Positions 1 to 12,300 of a stretch of DNA of 46,097 nucleotides are shown here, piece by piece. Origin of the DNA: Smittium culicis (taxonomy: Eukaryota > Kickxellomycota > Harpellomycetes > Harpellales > Legeriomycetaceae); assembly GCA_001970855.1 (NCBI GenBank), contig LSSN01006108.1, forward strand, positions 1 through 46,097. The letters are read 5' to 3'. Under the pieces are notes generated by a model. It ran no database searches, was not told the DNA's origin, and worked only from the letters and a program-made list of their open reading frames with translations. The stretch's first letter is position 1. Every line of letters starts with the position of its first letter. The translations under genes and the position numbers were made by a program.

Positions 1-89
1 ACTTTTGAAGAAAAATCTAAATGATTTTTATACAAAGATAATTAAATTAGAATTAATAATTTTCAAAAAATAGCTTGCGAATATTATGA

Positions 90-215
90 AATGTTCTAGA
101 AGGTTCTAGAAGAGATTAGAAATAATACATGGATAACATTCCATTATATTCCAAAATGTTCCAAAATTTTCCATTAGGTTCCATTGTATTCCGTATGCTC
201 CATAAAGTTCTAGAG
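90..215. promoter_or_regulatory. Heat-shock-element-like array with 10-bp phasing
   Basis: Positions 94-111 carry four perfectly alternating units, TTC-2-GAA-2-TTC-2-GAA, which is the heat-shock factor consensus. From 139 to about 202 a TTCCA-type motif recurs at exactly 10-bp spacing (139, 149, 159, 169, 179, 189 and a decayed one near 199), and another TTCTAGA lies at 208. The sequence pattern is direct observation. Function as an HSF target is inference. It sits about 230 bp upstream of the first recognisable reverse-transcriptase codons, so it may be the promoter or terminal region of that retroelement, or simply a decayed 10-bp minisatellite. Confidence 0.5.
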
Positions 216-447
216 TGATTCTGTGAATAACAAACCTCCACTCTCTCGCACTGATATTGAATTTTTACGATACGGGAATTCGACTGAAAATCGAATTACA
301 ATAGCTGAAGACCTGGATTCCAAGCAACTCTCATAATTCATTGCTGACTTCTGACCCACATCGGTACAAGAGGAAGTAAAAACGTGAGGCCAGAAAAGAA
401 CCTACAGAATAAGTTGCTTCCTTGAAATCGAAGAGATTCAGTCAAAG

Positions 448-1110
448 AATTCAGGATTATAGAGCCAGCTATTCACGATACCTAAAAATACTAGATGCCT
501 CAGACCAATAATAAACTTCCGCAAGCTCAAAAAACACTTTGAGGAGCAAAATTTTAAAATGGAGACATTGGTGTCAATCTACCGCACCATTCGCAGAAAG
601 GAAAATCACAGGTCCTTAGATCTATAAGATAAGTTCATGAATATTCTAAAATACAATAATTGCAGGGAGTATCTCAGCTTTCACTGGAACGACCGATGCT
701 TCCATTTCTTCGTTCTGCCTTTCGGTCTATCATTGATACCGTTGGTATTAACAAAATTCTGCGCCCAGTTCATGAATGGGGCAAAACAAAAGGGATGAGC
801 GTCTCAGATTATCTAGATTATCATCTGATAATGGTGGAAACCAAGGAGGCGTGTACAAAAACCACACACTCGATATACTCAAAGCTCTCAGAGCTTGGGT
901 TCAAGATAAACGAAGAGAAATCGTCTACCTCCCCATCCTATTCTATTACATACCTAGGCATGGCCATCAATACAAGTAAAATGGCCCTCAAAGTTACATC
1001 AATCAAGATCATTGGTCTTAGAAGAGAGGCAATCAAGCTTCGAACGCTGGAAAGACGAAGTTTAAATGCCTCGAGATCATTATTGGTAAAACCCTGTCAA
1101 TTTAGATTGC
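448..1110 (+). pseudogene. Reverse transcriptase relic (DIRS type)
   Basis: The frame starting at 448 reads through recognisable RT blocks: SQLFTIPK, LRPIINFRKLKKH, FKMETL, and VLPFGLSLIPLVLTKF near 710-750. It has in-frame stops at 460 and near 626, then a one-base frameshift near 790. The reading then continues as GMSVSDYLDYHLIM. The catalytic YxDD box is YLDY (810-821), so the last catalytic Asp is now Tyr. Downstream, LGFKINEEKS and a TYLGMAIN block, then LKV..IKI..LRREA, match the thumb and connection region of this RT class. The protein would be inactive. Confidence 0.75.
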
Positions 1111-1291
1111 ACTGCTGCTGGGCTTTCTTATTCTTCGACTTCTAGAGCTCAAGAATAAATCATTGTTGACTCTAAAATCATAGAAATTGACAGTCATTCT
1201 GACGAAACCTGCCATGAAGAAACTATTTTTCTGAAAGTACAAACTGAAGTCATGGAAAGGGCTCTGATTCTTGTCAGAAAAGCCCAAATTG

Positions 1292-1460
1292 GAAGTTTTC
1301 ACGGATTCCAGCGACGCAGCCTGAGGATTAATGGTGGGATCCCACATTTACTCAGGATCATGGAATCAAAACGAGGAAAAAATACACTTAAACACTATAA
1401 AGCTTTTCAGAGTATTGTACGCTCTCAAAAATTAAGAGTATGGTTGGTCGATCAGTGTTG
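1292..1460 (+). pseudogene. RNase H relic of the DIRS-like element
   Basis: The frame beginning at 1292 reads EVFTDSSDAA, then a TGA exactly where DIRS-type RNase H normally has the Trp of a DASDxGWG motif. It continues with GSHIYSGSW and an HLNTIKLFRVLYALK stretch resembling the HIN-x-x-EL segment. The order after the reverse transcriptase supports the assignment. Stops at 1322 and near 1431 make it non-functional. Confidence 0.65.
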
Positions 1461-1889
1461 ATAATTCAGAAAACACAACCAAGCTTACGTAAGTAAGAAA
1501 ATTATGAGGAAAAACTTCCCCCGAACTTCTCATAATAGCAGTGCAGATCTGGAATCACTGTCTGGAAACGAATACCTGACCTCAGGTCGCCTATGTACCT
1601 TCAGTGATCAATACTACAGATGCGTCGAGCAGAATTACTGCGCAAACAGAATAGTCTCTATCACAGAAAGCGTTCGAAACAATGAATTCAGTTTATGAAT
1701 ACACGGCATAGACCTTTTCGCATTCCGACTAAACAATTAGGTTGAAGCTTAATTCAGCTGGTTCCTAGACACCAAGTGACTAGGTAAGATTTCAATGACC
1801 TAAAATTGGTACGGGCTCAAAACCCCCATACATCTGACCGCCATGGAACCTGGCATCCTAAGTAGTTCAAAAAATTCGACGAGAAAGGG

Positions 1890-3045
1890 TAAAAATAACT
1901 CTGGTGATACCAAATTGGAAGTCTGAAATCTGGTTTACCGACATATTGGCCCTGTCAATCTCGCAGCCGGTCTTTCCTCAAGCAACGATGATCATACCGG
2001 ATCCAAAAAGCGGAAAGTCGCTGCTCTCGAAAAACAAGCATCGGAGCTTGATGGCTTGGAGAATCAGTAGAGTTTATGCAAAAACCAAGGTCTCGGTATT
2101 CACGTCATTGACTGTATCCTTTTCAACGAAAGGCGTACCAGGCGTCGTTCCAGGTACAGATATGTCCAACAGAGATTTTTAGAATAGCGAATCTCAAAGG
2201 AGATAGCCGCTGAAATTTCATCCTCCAAATAATAAACTACATGGTGGAGGTCTACGCAGTAGTAAAACTGAAAATTGGCTCAATAAAGGGCTATAGATCT
2301 GAAATCTTAAGGTTAGGGGAAAATCCAACGGAACTATTTGATCACCCAATTTTTTTGAATTCACAAAAACATTGAAAGAGGCTTCTATTAAATCATATTT
2401 TAGACCGGTCATCGATATCTTACCGGTTCTGGATATATTCTAGGAATAGGGACCTTCAACCGAGCCCCTTATAAAGAAACTCAATGCTAAGCTATGTTGG
2501 CTTTTATCAGTAACAGTGTTTCTTAGTGCCATCGATATCCTTGGAATCGACGACGAGCACAGAGACATAAGCCTTGGGGGTGCTAAATTTAGTTATAATA
2601 GCACCAAGAGAAAAGTGAAGTGGCCATCCAATAGAAAACCCCTGAAAGATAAGCCCTCAAGCCGATAATATTTTATTCATAATAGTAGCATACCATTTTA
2701 ATATAGAAAAGATAGCAATTAGTCTTTTTCCAACCCCAATCGCTAAAAATAGCAAGTGGAATGTAAACAGGCTCCTCAGATTCATCAATGATAGCCCAAA
2801 ACAACTATCATTCGACAGTATATCAAGGTACATCAAATCTATTTCCGACCTGATGCACCGTGACCCGAATGCGCCCATACCAAAGCGTAGAGCAATAAGT
2901 GAGACACTAGTTGCAAACTCAGGAGTATCATCAGATGAAATAGTATCACATAGATTTTGGTAAGAATATCCTATCTTTGATGCTTATTATCGACTCGCAA
3001 GAAATCCTTTGAACAACTTGAAAGAGTCGATATTAAATCGGTATT
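1890..3045 (+). pseudogene. Linker and tyrosine recombinase relic
   Basis: At about 1907-1970 the frame reads IPNWKSEIWFTDILALS, which resembles the W-x-x-x-x-WFPDL linker between RNase H and recombinase in DIRS elements; LMAWRIS follows near 2050. A core fragment at about 2478-2650 reads KLNAKLCWLLSVTVFLSAID. A long frame from about 2769 to 3045 reads NAPIPKRRAISETL, then SSDEIVSHRFW, then FDAYYRLAR. These fit the C-terminal Arg, His and Tyr boxes of tyrosine recombinases, with the candidate catalytic Tyr at 2985-2990. A TAA at 2961 and multiple frame changes show that it is dead. Confidence 0.65.
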
Positions 3046-3146
3046 AACTTAATATGTCTCCTCCCCTCGTATTATGTAAGAATTAATTTTTTCTTTAAAG
3101 AGCTCGATTGATTCATATTATACGAGGAGAGGAGACATATTAAGTT
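3046..3146. repeat. 101-bp near-palindrome at the retroelement end
   Basis: The outer arms 3046-3071 and 3121-3146 are inverted copies matching at 25 of 26 bases. The interior is also partly self-complementary and centres on a CTTTAAAGAGCTC core. It begins immediately after the recombinase frame ends, which is where a DIRS terminal or internal-complementary repeat would lie. Transcribed, it would form a strong hairpin. Assignment as an element terminus is inference. Confidence 0.7.
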
Positions 3147-3303
3147 CCGCCTACCCGTACCAATTTTACCCTTTCTGAAAGATGATAAGGATATCACTAA
3201 CGTGTGCTTCACAGACTATACCATAAAAAAATTATATATTTGATTATAATTCACTTATTTTTATTGGCTTTAGATTTTCGAGTTAGTTTTATCCAATAAG
3301 ATG

Positions 3304-3370
3304 ATAAAACTATATAATATGAATTAATCTTTGCTCTAAAGAGCTCTATTAATTCTTACATAAATCATTT
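3304..3370. repeat. Second, inverted copy of the hairpin core
   Basis: Positions 3313-3363 match the reverse complement of the interior of the upstream palindrome (about 3080-3130). The flanking blocks TATAATATGAAT(C/T)AAT and TTAATTCTTACATAA are almost identical, with a diverged TCTAAAGAGC-type centre. The block is an imperfect palindrome itself (GAATTAAT...ATTAATTC). It probably belongs to the same element family or to a second insertion in opposite orientation. Confidence 0.6.
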
Positions 3371-5883
3371 TATGGGAGATTCTGAACGAAGAGAACACTT
3401 TGTTGCAGTTTAGTGCTGTTAGCCTGGATAATCGCTTAATTATAGTATTATTGGCGGAATTGAAAAGGAATTCTGTTTTTTCTATTCCTTAGTTTCATTA
3501 TAAAATTTTTATTTGCTAAAAAAGTAAATTATTCTACTCATTGGCCATTAATTTTCTATGCGATTTTGTAAACTGTAACTCTTTACACTATAAAATGACC
3601 TCTTCATAATAAATCGACCATATTATTAGTTAGTGTTAGAAGATTGTGGTGTGAGGAGAGCAAGAAAGACAAATACGTCATATGATGGAAAAAAAAGAAA
3701 TTATCAAAGTGCAAAAAAAATTAAGTGGACAGAAATGTATTTGACTATCGGAAATATGACTATATGGGGGATTGTTTATGAAGAGAGCGCTTTTATTTAT
3801 AACTAGTTTCAGTGCACGAAGTTTCTCATTTTATTAATATCCAATAAAAAGCCTATTAAATTTTTTTAGCGAATAATCCTTCAAAGTAAAGTTAATAAAT
3901 AAAAACCCCCACTAACACTTCAGATAGCAATAGTAAAAAATTTAAAAAGTTTAAAAATTCGGCTCATTAATTTTAATCTGAATAAAATCGCTTTCTTCGT
4001 AAAAAATCACCCGTATACTTTTGGCATTTCTTTTTATTTATCAGATGGTTTTTATTAGGTAATTTTGGAGATTTATGTATTTAATCCGGATAAGTCTAAT
4101 ATACGACTTTTCTTATTAATGAAATACTGATAGGGGTATTAATTCGGTGTACGAAAAAAAAATTAGCTATATACCGAGTTTTTTAGGCTATATTGCCTAT
4201 AGTTTTTAACAAAGATTTATTTTCGGGATGGTTAGAGAGGGAGAGAGCTGGGTAATTGAATTTGGCAGTATTTTCTTTTGGAAATAATTTTTGGATAAAG
4301 TCATAGATTCATGGAGCAATAAAAGCTGAATATTTTTGGAATAGTTTAGAGATTTAAGATGTCAGGTAATAAATAGGGTTGATTTGATTTATAACATTTT
4401 CCAGCTCAATTCTCATTAAAAAATGAGATAATTGATTCGTTTACGATTTACTAATAAGTTTATTTTTTACTTCAATTTCGATAATAGCCAATAATTAATT
4501 GAGTCAAGTAATCAATTGGCAATATTTTGAATATTTAAAGCAGTCTACCTGCTATGAAGGGTTTATTTAAAATAAAATAAGATAAACAATACTTTGTAGA
4601 TAAAATCAGTAGAAAGGAGTTTTGGGTCAAATGATCAGAAGCTCATTTTGATGGTTGGTTAGCTAGAAATAAAAGCTACTTGAATGGGCAGTGATTGGTA
4701 TATTAATAATACTATGATTGTTTATAGCTGTGTGATTGTTCCTGTACTATAAGGGACGAGTAGCTTACTTTGATTTGAGGCCAATCAGTACAGAAAGCAA
4801 AAATTTTACAGGCCAATAGTATATCATAATAATCAGTCGTAGGGCGAGGAGGCGGCCAGTAATGTAAGGGCGATCGATTATTTTTATCTTATTTGAGGGC
4901 GAAAGAGGTAAAGCCCCATAAAAATAACGTAACAATAATTCCTAGTCAGCAAATTTAACGGGGTTGCCTCTAATCGCTTAAACGAAAAATTAAGCAGAAT
5001 ATGCTAAAACATTTTTTTTCCCATGGAGCTAAAATATGCAAAAAAGAATAATTTATAAGCACTTGTATCAGAAGTAATTTTCTATCCCTTAGAACGCTGC
5101 CGATTAGTGCCACAACTATGCCCCACTCTAAAAAAGATGTCAATGAATTGCATAGTCTCAAGAAAGATCTCACAGCTGAAGACAGAGCATTCATTCTAGC
5201 CTTATGCACTAATAAATGTTAATTGCATGATAAATACCAACATTTTAGTGCCAATAAACGAGCATTGTTTAGTGAATAAATTCGCCTATTTATGGGGAGA
5301 ATCTTGGTGTTGATCCAAGGAGTCATTAGACGAAAAAAGCATCAACAATCACAAACTACCAATAATTCAAAAGAGACATAAATAGTGACGCTTCAATAGG
5401 ATTGCAGAGAAACTTCTGGAATCTTGCAAATCGATACAACCCCATAAAAGTCTTGATGGATTAAATGCTTCTAAAACAGTTATCTTAATTTCTAGTAATT
5501 GGTTTGGCAGTTACACCCGCCATATCTTGTTAAAATTCTTGTCAAACAGGTGAACAGGATTAATGAAGATGTGTATTTGCCTTTGAAAATTAATAGAAAA
5601 GACCCGTTATTGTGTCAATATTTTGTTTTTTTTAATATTACTTCTCCAAGCCCTTTGTTCAAAATGTGCCAAAAGTAGCTTTACGGCCCAATCAAAAGCT
5701 CCGAAAAAATTAAAGAGTTTGCGCTTTTTATTGTTTGCTTTTATAGCGTGTAAATTGTCGGTAATTTTTAATCGTAGACACAAGACTCCTTTAAATCCAA
5801 AATCAGTCTTCGCTGTCTCTGTTTGTCTGTCTCAACCTATTCAACTTTAGCTTTACTCTCTTTCTCTCTCTTTCGACACAACT
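3371..5883. other. AT-rich intergenic DNA, no gene recognised
   Basis: Short frames in this stretch have no recognisable motifs, and their composition looks like random AT-rich translation. I saw no tRNA boxes, no convincing LTR and no repeat of note. The last few hundred bases become pyrimidine-rich (TTTCTCTCTC near 5858-5872), as expected for a fungal promoter region upstream of the kinase gene. Confidence 0.6.
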
Positions 5884-5990
5884 CTGATATCTTACATTCT
5901 CAATTAGCACTGATATCTTTCAATCTCAATTAGCCCTGATATCTTACCTTCTCAAATAGCTCTGATATCTTTCCATCTCAAATAGCTCTG
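5884..5990. repeat. 26-bp tandem repeat, 4 copies, upstream of the kinase gene
   Basis: Units start at 5884, 5910, 5936 and 5962, with a fragment of a fifth at 5988. Each begins CTGATATCTT, contains a TCTCAA block and ends with TAGC. The period is exactly 26 bp, with only a few substitutions between units. The array ends about 350 bp before the kinase start codon, in a pyrimidine-rich stretch, so it may be promoter DNA with repeated protein-binding sites. That function is inference. Confidence 0.8.
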
Positions 5991-6337
5991 CTGTGGATCA
6001 GTTCCCGCGCATTTCTCGTTATATTCATACTACAAAAAATATCTCCAAAATGTTTTAGCTTTCTTTACATTCACAAATTACTCTTATCATTTCAAAATTT
6101 ATCTCGAATTTTTTATTCTTACTCTTAATTCTAATTTTTATTATTCTGTAATACTTCCTTGTTCTTCTCACCATCATTTCTCTTCTTCCACATTCGCTAC
6201 TTAATACCGCTGCGAATTCTATCATTCCTTTAGTATAATTTCTTTGCTAAAATTATTCATTCCTTTTAAGATAATAATATCCCTCCCGCAATAATTTAAA
6301 ATTGTTTTAAACAACATATCTCAATATCGCTACTAAA

Positions 6338-9300
6338 ATGAAAAAAAGATTCTCTCGATTTTCAAGCTCTTTTTCAAAAGATAGCAAGAAATCCGTCAGT
6401 TCTGATAAAAAATCTAAAGACTTGTCTGAATCTTCTAAATCGCCCACCTCTACTGAATTCTTTCCTTCTTTGCCATCTATCCCTGACACTTCTAGCAACA
6501 TCAAAGATGATATAATTCCACCTAATCCTTCTCCTAGCGGCTCTCTAAATGGTTAGTCATTTCATCCCCATTTCATCTCTAAATATTATATAAACACTTT
6601 GTTTCATTCCAATTTATTTTCTATTTTCTATTTTCTATCTTCTGTTTATTCATTTTAGATCAAACTACCGAAATTGCTGATGATTCACCTGACGATTTAT
6701 ATCCAAATATTAATTCAAATTTCATTCCAATTTCATTTCCTACCCAAAATCATTACTCTTCTGACTTAATAGACTCAAATATTAAAAAATCTAATTCAAA
6801 TCATTCCAGTGATGACATTCGGTTAAACTCAAGTCTATTAGCTATAAAGAATCAAGACTCTAATAGTCCTATACAGGAGCCTGATTTCGAACCAATAATC
6901 AGAACTGTGCTTATACCTGAAAAAGTCAGAATTTCAGAAAATAAAACTCCTTCAAGCATTTCCAACCTTGGAAATCTAACTACCGAGACTCACAGATCCT
7001 CTGTCGATTTTCAAGATTCTAGAATTACAAAGTTCCCTGAAATGTCAATTCAAACTAAGAACTCGAATTCCGCCCCTAAAGAATCTACCTCATACCAAGA
7101 AGAGCTTGAAATTCCCAAAACTTCAAATAGAAACCGCTTCTCTGAATTTTTCTATAATAAAAACTCTCAAAAAAACATTCAAAAACTTACCTCTTCCACT
7201 TCGAAAAATAAAATAAAACCAAAACGCAACACTTTATCTTACTATTCCCCATCATACTTGTCAAGTATCAATAACTCGCCAAAGGATGGTATTACTGCTT
7301 TTAGGCACTCATCTGTTTACTTATATCACCCTTTATCTTCAAAAACCACCTCCAACTATTCTCAAGGAAAATCTAAAAGAAATAGCTTTATAAATTCCGC
7401 ATTTAAAAACATTGTTTCCCCCTATGATAAACGCAATAAAAAAAGATCATATCTAACTTCCTCCTCTCATAAAATTTCTCACAGATCTAGAAATTTATCT
7501 GCTTCCTTTTTAGCTTTATCTAATAATGATCAAAGTATAAGCATTAATGATATAAACGATTTTTTTAGCCACTTAGACAATAAGAAGCATCCCATTTCCA
7601 GCCCCCCAAATTCCCCAGTTGTTTTTAATACTCTCCAAGATTCTCATCACTCAGATCTTTCTATAATATCTGAAAATACATTAAACCCTGAACTTTCAAA
7701 TATCCCAGTCAAATCTGATAGCTCTGATAAATTCTATATCGATGAATCTGACCTTGATAACAACGTATCCCTCCAAACACCCTCAAATATAGGTTCCACT
7801 TCAGGTAATTTAGATTCATTGAATACCCTAAAACGAGATAATTTACGCGAATCAGCAATTCCTGATCACATTTCTGAAAATAACAACCTCCCTTATCAAT
7901 CTACACCTTGTAAATTTTGTTCTTATAAAATTCCAAATCATTTACACGAGTGCCCTAAATGCTCTTTCGTTCCTAATAAAATCTCGCCAAGTGACTCTAG
8001 ATCTAGTTCTTTTCTTGTGAAACTTTCAAAACCAAGTACCAGCTATGCTTTTAAAACCAGAAACCGCTCTGTATCCAACAATTCTAACGATAGTTTCTAC
8101 AATTGGACTTTTAATAACGACACCACAAATTCCAATGATATACTAGATAACTACAAAGGGTTTTCGGCTAACCGAAATATTTCAATTTCCCAAAAAAGCT
8201 CTTACCAACCTAGCTATAAATGCAACTCTTCCAGCATATCTATAAACCCTAATCATTCACAAATACACCCCTTTGCCGATAAAAATCGTGAATTAACTTT
8301 TTCAGAATCAAATAAATCTAAAAATTTTAATCCCAAGACTGAAAACCTACTCAAGCACAGTATTTCCGTCCCCTCTCTTTTCGAAGTTTCCGTAGTTAAA
8401 GATATTACTGATACCAATAACATTCACTGTTTCGATTTTACTCAGAAATTTTTCACTGCTAAAAAAAGAAAATTTTCTGATTCTGCTTACGCAAAATTCC
8501 TAGAGCTCTCAAGAATTATAAAGTTGCGACATTATTCAAAAATCGGCTCCAATCCTGATTTTCTATTAAAAAAGTCATCTCTAAAGAACTTGTGGGTTTT
8601 CTGGGCCTCTGATTTATTTAACAGCGATTCTAATAATCCAAAATATTCTGATACCAAAAAAAACCTTCGTTCTGAATGCTCTGCTAAAAATATATCCCTG
8701 TCTTCTTTAAACATCAACCAAACCACCAAAAATAGTAACAGTCTGGCTTCAAATCAACTTACCATATTTTCTAAAGCCGGAAAATGCGTAGGTTCTGATA
8801 TCCCTTTACCCACTAATTTCATCAATTCAGCTATTAACTGGTCCTACAAAATTCATAAAAGCTCCATCCCCAGATTCACTTCAAAAAAAACAAATAGCTA
8901 CATTTCGCCTAACAATAGCAACATTTCAAATATTCCATGTCGCAATAAGCAGCATTCTAAAAAGCTCAGTCAATTGAGCTTTAAGCAGAACTTTTCAGAC
9001 CTTTCCGATTCAAATTCTAACAATAGCACCTTCGCTAAAAAACGAAACTCTTCAAATATTTCATTACCTTTTAACAAGACTATACATTTGTTAGATAGGC
9101 CAAAAAATTTTTCAAGACCACCAAGCTTCCATCCTGAAGTCCATAAAAATTTCTCTATTAGCTCTAAAATATCTAAAAAATCAAACCGTAATAGCATTGA
9201 CGAAGATGTTAAAAATTTTAGCAGTAAACAAATTAAAGAGAATTTTTACAGCTCGAGTTCTGGTCCCACGTCTAGTATCGCTCTATATGAAACAACTAAT

Positions 9301-12300
9301 TATTTAGATAATACGTCTAGTTTTAATGATAGCATTGATGAAATTTGGTCTGATTCTGTTGATCTTTCAACCGACCAAGACCCTTTTAATAGAAGTAACA
9401 TTGTATTTATGTCCACAAGCATTTCTGATAACGAAGCACATTCAAGCGCTAAACCATCACCTTTCTATGTATCCCCTTTTGTATATGACGACGATGATAT
9501 TCCTTTCATTTATAAAAAATCTTTAGACTCTGATTTACCCGAATCTATAAGCAACTCTTTTTCTAGTAGCTTTGATAAACCCTCTATTCATCATCTTTCA
9601 GATGATAAAACTTACACTAATAACACTCTTTCAGCAAATGAGTCTAAATTTGACATAAGCCCGAATACCCCAATTTCTAGCTCCATTCAATCAAATAAAT
9701 CTAATAATTTGATTGAAAAAACATTTATTAGCCAGTCTCGTAGAAGCTCTATTAAAGGCCAAACATGTTCGAATCTAAAAATAGATACCTCAAATGTTCC
9801 CACAACACATAGACCCAAAAGCTCTTTTGTTGAAAAAAAATCTGAAATCTCTTCCGAACTAAAGCACAATTTTTCTGGAACCCCGGCAAGTTGCTCTTCT
9901 ATTTCTTCCCTCAAAAAAAAAGAAATTGAACAGCTTCATTCGAAATCCTTTTTAAAAAATGAAAACTTGGTCTCAAATGGTAGCCTAGCAAAAGTAAATA
10001 ATTACCAAAACAACATTACTAGTATAAATTATTATAGCCCAAACAGTGCAGCAGATAACAGTGGATTCAAATATTTGGAAACTCCAAGCTCCAGCAGCTC
10101 TTTTATAAAATTTGATGACACAAACAACATATCCCACGCAGATTATATAAAATCCCTTGTCCAAACTAGAGAGTATATAAAATCTAGACTTGCCAAAGCC
10201 AAAAGCGAAAGTGAACATGAACTTATCCTTGTTGTTAATGATTTAAGCGAGTTTGTTGAGCGAGGTTTACAGTATATAAACGAAGATTATTGGAGTGATG
10301 TTGATGATAACTTGGACAGTGATAACTATCTTTCTAGGCACAATTCAACTAAGAAAAAGTCAGCTGACAGTAACTCTGACGTTATCGATAAAACCCACGA
10401 TTCCCAAAAAACGCCTGTTGCTGATTTAGGCACATTCAAATCTCGACCGCCTCTTCCCCCATTATCATATGGCACAGACGCAAGTGAAAGTGCGCACTCT
10501 AACCAAGAGTCTTATTCAATTAGGCGAAAATATAAAAATTCAAAGAGGAAATCCCACTCTTACAGAAATATACAGCATAGCCAAGTTAACTCTAATTCTG
10601 AAAGCTCTTTGTTAACTCCCAAAAACAGCGTCGCGAGTAATAGCACAGGTTACAAATCTCCTAATTACGCTCCTTTCTGGTCCAAATTACAAAACCAATC
10701 ATCTTTATCACGTAAAAACGCTAGCAAAAACTTTTTTCCCGCAGCTCAGTTACGTGAGCTTCATAGCAAGCTTGGAGTAGTTTTAACACCAAAGCGATTT
10801 CCTAATTTCGTAGACTCTCCTTCAAAAGACCAGAAATACATAGATAATAAATTAGACCAACAGATCTTTGATTTGGGTGAAATTCGTGACAGCAATTATG
10901 GTATTTATAATAGCCCAAATACTCCAGAAAAAGCGTCTATTAGCACACAAACTCAGCTAGATTCGTCAAAAGCTGTACTAATAAACCAAGCTTCAAATAC
11001 TTCCAATAGCTTTGGGTATGAAGCCAGCTCGAGCTATTCTAATATAAACGATGTTTATAACAAAAACTTTGAAGATAATAAATTTTCAAATATGGGGTGG
11101 TCAGCACTTAGCTCCGACAATGAAATTTCTTACAGCAAATCTAGACAACTTTCAAACTTTTCAAATATTTCGTATTCATCTTTGTTTTCAGGAAGTAACT
11201 ACCCTAGCAGTCAAGCTGATTCAGGCGAAAAGCTATCTTCCGCTATTTTTTACAAAAACGATCGGAATTATAGTAAGCTTAGAAATCAAATTGCAAATGA
11301 AAAACATACACCTAGCAATGAAAGTTTACCATCAAAAAACTATACTTCGCTTGAAAATTTCCCCAACTTCTATATCCCTGAAAATTCGGATTCTATTAAG
11401 TCTAAACCTTTAAAATCAATGAAATCTAGCTTTATTCTTGGTGACACAAAACTTAATTACGAGGAGGGCCCCTTTACTGAATCTCAAATTAAAAAGGCGG
11501 GTAGTTTTGATAATTCGAACGAATATATCTTTTTGAATAATGATGATCATGAAGGCTATAATAAAAAAAACAGCATTGCCGCTGAAGAAAGAACGCCTAT
11601 TAACCAAGTTCGTTCCCAGCCTTTTTCTCCTATTCCTAAATTGACTGAATCAATATTCCCAAAAAATTCTATGAAATTGAGAAATTACGAAGATAGTGAT
11701 AGTCGAAAAAATTCAATCCACTTCTCGAAAAGAAGGAGCTACCATAGTAGAGGCTCTTCAATTTCCAAAAGAAGTATCAGTGTCGCATCCCATTCTAGTA
11801 GAAAAGCCATTGAAAATTTAATCAACGATCCAAGCAGTCCTACTATTTCAAGGGCTATCCCAATAAAGCAGCGCGCTGCAAACAAAGGAAGTGCTAGACT
11901 GTCGAAAAAATTTAACATTAACTCGGCAAATGACTCTAATGCAACCCAAAAGGATTTCAGTAACCTGATTCAGTCACCTTCTATTCTAAACTACAATTAT
12001 GACGAATCCCCTAAAAACTCGATTAATTCTACAACTGACGGCTTAAGCACAAACCCGGCTAACGCCATGGGGATGCCTCATATAACTGAGGATGCGTATC
12101 ATTTAACACCATTTTTAGAAGCTGTTATGGAGCTCGTAAACGTCATCTGGAAAGTGCTCGATGCACCTGTGGACTCTCTTTTAGGAAACAACTCTAGTAG
12201 CTTTAAAGATACTGAAATTAGCCACTCTACTCAGCACTACGATAAGTCTCGCAATTCTGCCTATAATGGACAAGATGAGTATTCCTCTGATGAAGACCCA

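Larger units (their letters stand above)
430..3146 (+). mobile_element. Degenerate DIRS-like (tyrosine recombinase) retrotransposon
   Basis: Conceptual translation across several frames gives, in order, a reverse transcriptase (448-1110), an RNase H (1292-1460), a linker segment (about 1907-2120) and a tyrosine recombinase (about 2478-3045), followed at once by a 101-bp near-palindrome (3046-3146). RT-RH then tyrosine recombinase, with no DDE integrase and no LTR, is the DIRS arrangement. Every segment has stops or frameshifts, so the copy is dead. The N-terminal gag-like part is not recognisable and the left end is undefined. The family call rests on motif resemblance; a profile search with RT and YR models would decide it. 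Confidence 0.72.

Noticed and set aside
3616..3660. TGTTAGAAGATTGTGGTG-like string as a Copia LTR start
   Set aside because: No matching second LTR, primer-binding site or Copia coding remains were found.
6907..6909. Apparent start of the long kinase exon at 6907
   Set aside because: It is a GTG inside exon 2. The frame is open back to 6659 and joins the ATG exon at 6338 in phase.
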